DNA of 64,000 nt from Taxillus chinensis (taxonomy: Eukaryota > Streptophyta > Magnoliopsida > Santalales > Loranthaceae). Under the pieces are notes generated by a model. The model made no database searches. It was not told the origin of the DNA and saw only the letters and a list, made by a program, of their open reading frames with translations. A program made the position numbers and the translations under genes. The stretch covers positions 53,687,427 to 53,751,426 of the forward strand of contig CM042089.1 in NCBI GenBank assembly GCA_023512835.1, written 5' to 3'. Positions 57,746 through 64,000 of the stretch are shown here, in pieces (the stretch's first letter is position 1; every line of letters starts with the position of its first letter).

Positions 57746-57959
57746 CACTACAAGAAATCAGGCCTACCGTAACATCAAAAAGTAACATTATTAAAAAAGT
57801 ATTACAATATGTAGGTATTTAAAAAAACACAGGCGGCATCTTAGATTAGATTGCGCGCGCGGACTATTTTAGGTGAGCTGGATATTTTTCGTCAATTCTA
57901 AGTGTTACCGGCACCCGAAACTAAAATTATCCCTTCCTTATTTTTATTTTTGACACATG

Positions 57960-58330
57960 TACCTAAAAAGAAAAAAAGAACTCTCACTCATTCATTCCCA
58001 AAGGGTTTTCTAGCGAGTTGAAGGCGATTTTCGATGATAAGGTTTTCTCAATCCCATGGGATTTTGTTTTTGACCACCTGCCTCAAGCTTTTTGCCCGGG
58101 AGCAGTTTTCCTTCAACGACGTGGTGGAGCCACCCTCGATACGCTTCCCTAAATACAGATCTAGGGTTTGAATGTCATCTGTATAGACTCACATCGCGTC
58201 TCTTCACCGTCTTCAGATCTGGCTCCGCTGCCATTGCCTCAACTCGGCTCCCAGCTCTGTGCGGCCTAGTTCGCGATCTTCCACCCCACGGCCTTGCTTG
58301 GACATGTCCTCGATGATGATATAATTATTA
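57960..58330 (+). other. GC-rich exon-like segment
   Basis: This GC-rich block contrasts with its AT-rich surroundings and contains CTCTTCACCGTCTTCAGATC and an AGATCTAGGGTTTGAATG leader-like piece. It resembles the 5' part of a plant gene. No known protein is recognised. An (ATT)n run at 58322-58347 follows. It may be captured host sequence. Confidence 0.3.
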
Positions 58331-59369
58331 TTATTATTATTATTATTTTCTTTGTGCTTTCACGGAGGAGAGCATGATCATGTGGCCGCCTGTCAAGGAG
58401 AAGAACACCCAAAAAATGACTATAGTAGGAAGAGGTAATAAATTTATATATATGTATTGGTATTTCCTTAAATTTAATTCAATGCAAAAGCCATCAGAAA
58501 CTCTATATTCTTCAAAATGCTTTGAAAATTCTATCAGAAATTAACAGTTCTATATCCACAGTGCGACAATGGTGGATCTGTATCTTGTTGTTAGGAGCTT
58601 CCTAATAGAACCTTACCTTGGAAGCCTACTGATTTGCTCAATTTTATGGGTATGTGTGCATATATTCTCATTTCAATAATTATATTTTTTTCCTTGATCT
58701 CTTTTATTACATCTGAATTTTTGAATCTTATTATGAAAGATTCCCCCTTAATGCTGTCTACAACTCAAACCAGTTGAACTGGATGTCCTTGGCATCCTCT
58801 TTGTGCATAAGTTAGTCTACTTATCAAAGCAATAAAGAATAATTTTCAGAATGCCTTGTCGGGAGATTACTGAAAGAGAGAGGCAGTGAAGGAATGGGAA
58901 GGAAGAACAAATCACAAGATTAAAGGTTTGATTCAAGGGCTTTTTAAAAAGTTTTGCTCTTTCTATTTATTTATTTATCTATCTATCTGTCGTAGAAAAG
59001 GAAGAGAAAAGATGATGAGTCCAGTGATTTGAGAATGAGTAATCTGAGCATGCCTGACTTTAATTCCTAATTGATTCAGGTATTTGGGGTATGATAGTTT
59101 AGAATCCTTATTTGTTATCTTTTTTTCCTTTAATCAATTTACTATTTTGAGTTGGACAGAAAGCTTTGTCATTCTAATCTACTTTTCAGCATTTGCTTTG
59201 TTATTTCTATCTACTTGTCACATGATATACTTCCCTGCAATTACTTAATATTAATTATCATGATTATAGTGTCTCACTAGTACAGTTTTTGTCGTAGTTT
59301 TCATGCAAAAACTGGGTATTTAAATGTATTGATTAAGGGGATTGGTATCTAGGTTCTTGAGGGGAATGA
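58331..59369 (+). other. AT-rich, intron-like sequence
   Basis: It has no long ORF. GAGG|TAATAAATTT (about 58436) and TATCCACAG (58552-58560) look like splice sites around a short exon-like piece. I cannot assign a product. Confidence 0.25.
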
Positions 59370-59615
59370 GTAGAGAGAGGTCACCCGTATGCCTCCAAAA
59401 TATTTTCAAGGATTTGGAGAGTTGATGATGTTTTTGCAAGCAGTGGTATGGATGATCTCATTTATGTTCAGAGTTACAGGGCCCCAGCTCTTCTTGCTTT
59501 TAACGAGAACTTGAAACAATGGAAATGGTCACAGAAGTACCAAGTGACGAAGAAGTTCCTACTTCAGTTGTTTACTGGTTTTTGTTTTGAACCCAACATT
59601 GGAATTACTCCTTAA
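59370..59615 (+). pseudogene. Exon-like open segment, unknown product
   Basis: Frame 3 is open for 81 codons between TGA 59367 and TAA 59613. The translation includes GHPYASKIFSRIWRVDDVF, DDLIYVQSYRAPALLAFNEN and LKQWKWSQKYQ, a balanced composition more like a host protein than a transposon artefact. I do not recognise the family. No Met start is required if it is an internal exon. It lies inside the putative CACTA body, where gene-fragment capture is known in plants. Confidence 0.35.
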
Positions 59616-60056
59616 TTTGGCCTTTTATTCTCGTATTGCAGTAGGGAGGAAATATCTAAAATCCCTGCTCTCTTTGTTTCATCATATCAAGCTTCTATCT
59701 CCAAAAATTTATAGTTGTATCTCTATTTGGGTGGCCTCATGGGATCTGTTTTTCACCTAAAATGCCCAACCCCCCCTCTTGAAAAACACACATTTGCCAA
59801 ATGCTAGGTGCCTTCTAATTCCTATGGATTCCTTTTCCTACGTTATATATTTATTGGTTTGTGGTGATTGTGGATTGTTTGGTTTGCAGTGGGTAGCAAC
59901 TATTCTAAAGCCTAAGTTGTGTCACCCTGATTAATTGGTGTATTTTCCCCTTTAATTTGGCCTCATGGGATCTGTTTTTAACTTGGCTGTCTTAATAATT
60001 CGTATTAGGTTTGTGCTACTCTCTTACTCACTTTTTGTTTAATACTAATAATAGTA

Positions 60057-60057
<1 letters not shown>

Positions 60058-60146
<89 letters not shown>

Positions 60147-60147
60147 T
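60058..60147 (+). repeat. (TTA)n microsatellite
   Basis: About 30 uninterrupted TTA units. Confidence 0.97.
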
Positions 60148-60323
60148 TGCCTGAGATCCCACGTCAGGTAATTTGGGCGTTAAGGATATAATCTGCCAAT
60201 TCAATCCAGATAGTCTTTTAACTGAGAATGCCCATCTTTGAGAGTTTTTGAATAAGATTTACTTCTTGTATTGGGTGAACGGAAAAGACGTTCGATAAGC
60301 TTATTTTTCCTACGTGTCTTCTA

Positions 60324-60470
60324 CCTTAACCATGAGGGGATATTAGACACAGGTCTAAAGGGAATATCAGGAGGAGATAAGGATGGGGATAGCTGTGAGG
60401 TTGAAGCATTAACAATTGGGGTTGCAGAAGAAGAAGGGCGATTGCCGGGGGAATTCATTTTGGAAGTCAT
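60324..60470 (-). pseudogene. Possible first coding exon on the minus strand
   Basis: ATG at 60470 (minus) gives MTSKMNSPGNRPSSSATPIV with a Ser/Pro-rich continuation to PSWLR, where AAG|GTAGAAG looks like a splice donor (about 60324). The upstream TATA box is at 60945-60955. The product is unknown. The opposite strand also has an open 83-codon frame (60271-60522), so the coding strand is uncertain. Confidence 0.3.
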
Positions 60471-60603
60471 TCCTTACGATCTTCCGCTATCTAGAACCTT
60501 AAAAATAAAAATAAAAACATAAGTTAATATTCTCATCTTTTCACTTGAATTATAGAATGACAATGCTATGATAAAATGCTATAATTTAAAATAATTACAC
60601 AGG

Positions 60604-60740
60604 TATGTATATGAGGTGTCAAGGCCAACCATGTATGTATATACGAGGTGGTACAACCTATCATATAAATAACATATGTAAGGTGGTAAAACCAACCATG
60701 AATATAGTATATATGAGGTGGTAAAACCAACCATATAGAT
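60604..60740 (+). repeat. Four degenerate units with GAGGTGGTAAAACCAACCAT
   Basis: Units of about 30-45 bp built on TATATGAGGTGGTAAAACC and AACCATATA, in tandem. Confidence 0.75.
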
Positions 60741-60944
60741 CTACATAATAAATAAGAAGCGACTTCAAATTTCAAAATCTTAAGTATTACTTCTCGTAGA
60801 ACTTCGACGCTTGGTAAGTACCAAAAGCAAAAGAGGATTTGGGTAGAGTATTTGGGGTGTTAAGAGGGCTTAAGGCAGTGTTTTTAGAGGGAATTTCGTG
60901 GTGTGGCTTGAGGGATTTGTGCTTAAGAGGAGAGGCAAGACACT

Positions 60945-60955
60945 CCTTATATAGG
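60945..60955 (-). promoter_or_regulatory. TATA box on minus strand
   Basis: CCTATATAAGG on the minus strand, followed by a C/T-rich leader-like sequence (CTTGCCTCTCCTC, CCACACCACG). Consistent with a promoter reading toward 60470. Confidence 0.45.
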
Positions 60956-61787
60956 CAAGGATGGTAGGTGTAATAGTGTGAAAAATAGTGTACGAATTTG
61001 ACTTTGGCATTAAATTAAATTATTTAAAATATATATAATACTTTATTTTCCTCATATTATCTCTTATTAAAAACGTGGTTATCTCCTCCTACCATTAAAA
61101 AATATTTTTAAGACTTTTAAACCTAGAAGGTTCCTTTGGCATCAAAAGTCCACATTGGTGTACTCCCTACTAATTCAATTATAACGTTTTTAATTTTGTA
61201 GTTTTTGACAAATGGCTAATTGTATTGCATTACTATCTCAAATATCTACAATGGGTATCAATTTTATAATTTTTAAATATGTATAACAAAAGTTATTGAA
61301 TTTTAAAGTCATACTAAAATGTTTACCCGTTCATACTGAATCTATGTGTAATATTTTAAATTCTGGAATTGATTGGCTTCATATTAAATTCTGATATTTC
61401 TACACATTTTAGCTAAGTCATAAATGAACAAATGGGCTTTGGTTTCATGTCAATTGGATCTGTATAATTCAAGTTATGAATTTTTTATGGGACCTCCAGA
61501 ATCTGCCTCATTCACATTTTTGGGCCTTACCTATGTTTTATACTTTTGGTAAAGTTAAGGCTTGTAATACCTACTTACCCATAATAATTTGGCTTAAGAA
61601 AGTAAATGACATAATATATAGCATCTAAACTTTTTATGACATATAAGAAATTATTTTATTTTTTTTATAACGTATTTAATATTTACGCGGATAAAATAAT
61701 ATAATTGCATAATCAATAAATAATAAAGTAAGATAACATTATAGCATAAAATATTATAATCCTAAACATAAACATTAATATCATATT
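60956..61787. other. AT-rich interval without recognisable feature
   Basis: No ORF, repeat array or terminal motif is seen. Confidence 0.6.
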
Positions 61788-62072
61788 CTATGGCCTTCGT
61801 AAACTTTCTTGAATTATATTAGCGTATGTGCGTAGGACGTGTTGTGCTTCGACAGTAGAGCTGCACAACCCTTCGGCTAACATTGTCGTGGTTGTCGCAC
61901 GAATAACCTCAAACTTCTCCCTGTGTCTCGTCGCATTATATTGCAGCCATTGGACACGAGCATTTAGCTCATCTATAGCAAAGCATAGCTTTGTAACTTC
62001 AAGTCGTATTGCTCGCCGATCTTCATCGCGTACACTATTCTCGGATGGCAGTACTTGAGAACTTGATGCCAT
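61788..62072 (-). CDS. Small hypothetical protein, 94 aa
   Basis: An intact ORF from ATG 62072 to a stop at 61788. It starts MASSSQVLPSENSVRDEDRR and continues with a predicted amphipathic helix (RLEVTKLCFAIDELNARVQW, then REKFEVIRATTTTMLAEGL), suggestive of a coiled coil. No signal peptide or membrane segment is seen. A CCATAAATAGG TATA-like box lies at 62134-62144 and TTTATAAG at about 62110, so promoter spacing is plausible. No family is recognised. It sits in the putative CACTA body and could be a transposon accessory gene or a captured gene. The opposite strand has a 76-codon ORF, which I take as a shadow. Confidence 0.45.
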   Translation of the reverse strand: MASSSQVLPSENSVRDEDRRAIRLEVTKLCFAIDELNARVQWLQYNATRHREKFEVIRATTTTMLAEGLCSSTVEAQHVLRTYANIIQESLRRP

Positions 62073-62435
62073 AACTCTTATTATTCTTCTTCTTACTTCT
62101 ATACTCTCTTATAAATAAAATCTCATGCTCATACCTATTTATGGAAGCCCAAACGGATACTATTCATAATGGACGGATACTATTCATAACGGCTACTTAT
62201 CACATGCTATTTGAATGACTATATTGGGTGCTCATTTTTATCGTGATAATATCTAAAATATCCTTTCTAACTATTGTTAACAATAACATTATTATTATTT
62301 TATTATTATTACTCTTTAAGTAAGAACTTAAATAGCTAAAAATTTTGCGGGTCTTACACAAACAAACCATAAGTCATAAATTTCAAATTTGGCTCCAAAC
62401 GCAATTTATACATGTGTTATAGTAAGAACACTTAC

Positions 62436-62680
62436 CTTCTAATCAGAACAAAGTGATTCAGAGGCACTATAGGAGAAGATAACTTTGGCTGGGAGACTGA
62501 GGTTGTTGAAAAAACCCTCACACTGGGAGCTCCTGACAGCGCTAACAAACTAGGATAAGGAGGCTACTACGGTGAAAAGGTTGATGGAGCCGGTGATGGG
62601 GGATAACAAGTATGAAGGAGGGAGGGTTTTATTGCCTAACACCATTAAAGGAGGAGAGATGGAGAGAGGGATTTATAGTC
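62436..62680 (-). promoter_or_regulatory. TATA box and first-exon-like segment on minus strand
   Basis: GACTATAAATCC (about 62671-62680, minus) is followed by a CT-rich leader, a 31-codon ORF (MVLGNKTLPPSYLLSPITGS) and a canonical donor AGAAG|GTAAGTG at 62436/62435. It could drive the 94-aa ORF as a 5' UTR exon. Inference only. Confidence 0.35.
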
Positions 62681-62955
62681 GGATTCGCATGGCGAAGAGA
62701 AGAGCAAGCATGATAAGAACCGAGTTGGATGGATGTGTTAATCAAAAATGATTGGGTGGGTGTGTTAATCAGAAAGGGTGTTACTGTAAATTCCCTATAA
62801 TATTAAATTATTATTTACAAATGAATTTTTTAAGGTGGGTAATCATTTAAGGGGGTGTGAGCATCCCTCCCCCAATGAAAATAAGATGAGTAATACTAAG
62901 CCTAGAGCGATAATTTGTAAGTCAGTTCATCATGGCCCACTATGACTTTGCTCAT

Positions 62956-63341
62956 TGTCACGGACCAAGGCTTATCCTAGCATACTTAGGCCATTTTGGG
63001 GTATTTCCCCTTTGTAAAGTGTTGTACTTAGCTTATAGAGTAAGTTGTAGAGATTTTAGATTTCGATCATATATGATGTCTCCTGGCAACATAGCCAGAA
63101 AGGTGTTAACATCTATATGTAGGGGAGTGATGTTGTAAAGCTTTCAAGCATTCAATACAATCGTTTGTTGCCTTCGTTTAAAATCGATCTTCCGCTAAGC
63201 GCTTCCCTACACAATTGCTTTACAACGGATCGACGGGTTCCGATCCAAATGCGACGAGTTAGGCTGACCTAGCGTTCCTTCGTACGGGTGGGAACTAGGT
63301 GCCGCACGGGTTAAGCTGCTATAAAGGCTGACCCCGTGACA
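62956..63341 (+). mobile_element. 5' LTR of a Gypsy chromovirus-like element (386 bp)
   Basis: The ends TGTCACGG and CCGTGACA are perfect 8-bp inverted repeats. A Met-type primer site follows two bases later, then gag. The short LTR suits Reina/Galadriel-like chromoviruses. The element runs off the right edge. Confidence 0.87.
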
Positions 63342-63343
63342 AG

Positions 63344-63359
63344 TGGTATCAAAGCCCGG
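63344..63359 (+). other. Primer binding site of the right-edge Gypsy element
   Basis: TGGTATCAAAGCCCGG resembles the initiator Met tRNA primer site with changes after the first nine bases. Confidence 0.8.
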
Positions 63360-63408
63360 TTGGTGCTAAAGTTCGGTGGAACAATCAAAACTTTGAGACG
63401 GTGTAAAA

Positions 63409-63987
63409 ATGACAAACGGAGGATCTGTTGTCATTAGTGGTGGCGACCACGAAGGCCGCGACAAGGAGCACCACGCTAAGGAACGGAGGAGAGATAAGTC
63501 CGTTTCGAGGGAAACATGTCCGCTGGAGAGTCGGCTAGCCAAATTGGAGTTGGCGTTATCCGAACAGATGGAGGTGGTCGAGGAGCACACTGAAAGCATC
63601 GAAAAGCTGGACTCAGAGGGTGAGGAAAGCTATGGGAGGATGCAAGGGCTTCTCAACTCCGTCATGGACGACATGAACTCTCGATTTGAGGGCTTGAAGG
63701 GTTCTCTCATGTCCCAAATCTTGGCGATGCAAGAGGAAATCAAAGAGATTAAGGCGGATTGGTCTCTATGCAAGATGGCGGTCACCCAAGGTGGCGTTGG
63801 CGGCCATTCCAGCTCCAAAATCGACGTACCAAAGCCTAAGACCTATGTTCGGTCAAGGAATGCAAGGGAGTTAGACAACTTCCTCTGGACCATGGAGCAG
63901 TACTTCGATGCCTTGAACATCATCGACGAGGCAAAGAAGGTGAAGACCGCTCCGCTATACTTAGTCGATTCGGCTATGGTGTGGTAG
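63409..63987 (+). pseudogene. gag: Gypsy gag N-terminus with one premature stop
   Basis: Frame 1 from ATG 63409 gives an acidic/basic N-terminal helix region (RLAKLELALSEQMEVVEEH and EEIKEIKADW) and then the capsid start VPKPKTYVRSRNARELDNFL and MEQYFDALN, typical of plant chromovirus gag. It ends at VW-TAG (63985). Related proteins usually have WW here, so a single TGG to TAG change is likely, and the same frame continues as RRR. The rest is beyond the window. Confidence 0.85.
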
Positions 63988-64000
63988 AGGCGACGATATG

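Larger units (their letters stand above)
57746..64000. mobile_element. CACTA transposon terminus and putative body
   Basis: CACTACAAGAAATCAGGCC at 57746 is the canonical plant CACTA (En/Spm) terminal repeat, breaking Copia-2 gag. AGTAACATTA and AGTATTACA subterminal motifs follow. TTC (57743-57745) is the likely 3-bp target copy. The partner terminus (ending TTTCTTGTAGTG) is not seen up to 64000, so the other end is off the window or lost. The extent is therefore inferred. Confidence 0.65.

Noticed and set aside
59275..59300. CACTAGTACAG as a second CACTA terminus
   Set aside because: It resembles a CACTA start only over the first ten bases; no partner or target duplication is visible and the orientation would not close the element at 57746.
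63366..63599. 77-codon minus-strand frame
   Set aside because: Antisense shadow of the chromovirus-like gag.

Overview
The window is a densely nested, retrotransposon-rich stretch of a plant nuclear genome. The evidence for a plant is the set of families present: SIRE/Maximus-type Copia, Tat/Ogre-type Gypsy with an extra 5' ORF and a second RNase H, Tekay/Del-like Gypsy LTRs, a small chromovirus-like Gypsy and a CACTA transposon end. A eudicot is most likely, but the species cannot be read from the sequence. I found no intact conserved host gene, rRNA or tRNA gene; a few exon-like and promoter-like pieces lie at the right end.

Layout, left to right. 1-4457 is the 3' end of a Copia-type element (element A) that carries a decayed ORF with an Ulp1/C48 protease-like domain, followed by its 3' LTR. 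4458-6349 is the rest of a Tekay-like LTR (LTR C). 6350-42799 is one minus-strand SIRE/Maximus-like Copia element (Copia-1), split by four insertions: LTR C, solo LTR B1 (10594-12560), solo LTR A' (13113-15086) and a complete 25.7-kb Ogre-like element (Ogre-1, 15413-41115). Ogre-1 is itself interrupted in reverse transcriptase by a full-length non-autonomous LTR element B (25575-33461). Target-site duplications visible on both sides (GTTTA, CAGGG, ATTAT, TGAAC) prove four of these insertions and their order.

42800-43784 is a minus-strand Tekay-like LTR fragment (LTR E), probably the target of Copia-1. 43785-52840 is a 5'-truncated second Ogre (Ogre-2), joined to a second minus-strand Copia of the same family (Copia-2, 52841-57745). 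Copia-2 gag is cut by a CACTA terminus at 57746. The interval up to 62955 contains exon-like and promoter-like sequence and simple repeats. At 62956 a Gypsy chromovirus-like element begins and runs off the right edge.

Functional picture. Both Ogres follow the order LTR - tRNA primer site - ORF1 - gag - protease/G-patch - intron - RT - RNase H - second RNase H - integrase - long 3' UTR - LTR, although Ogre-2 lacks everything before protease. All coding regions carry stops, frameshifts or deletions, many explained by C-to-T transitions. The least expected signals are non-coding. Tekay-like LTRs share a hairpin and splice-like sites that bracket family-specific tandem arrays. A covarying hairpin occurs three times in element B. 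Ogre LTRs carry W-box clusters. The two Ogres carry different satellite-like arrays in their 3' UTRs, and one monomer-like unit of the Ogre-2 array occurs as a single copy in Ogre-1.
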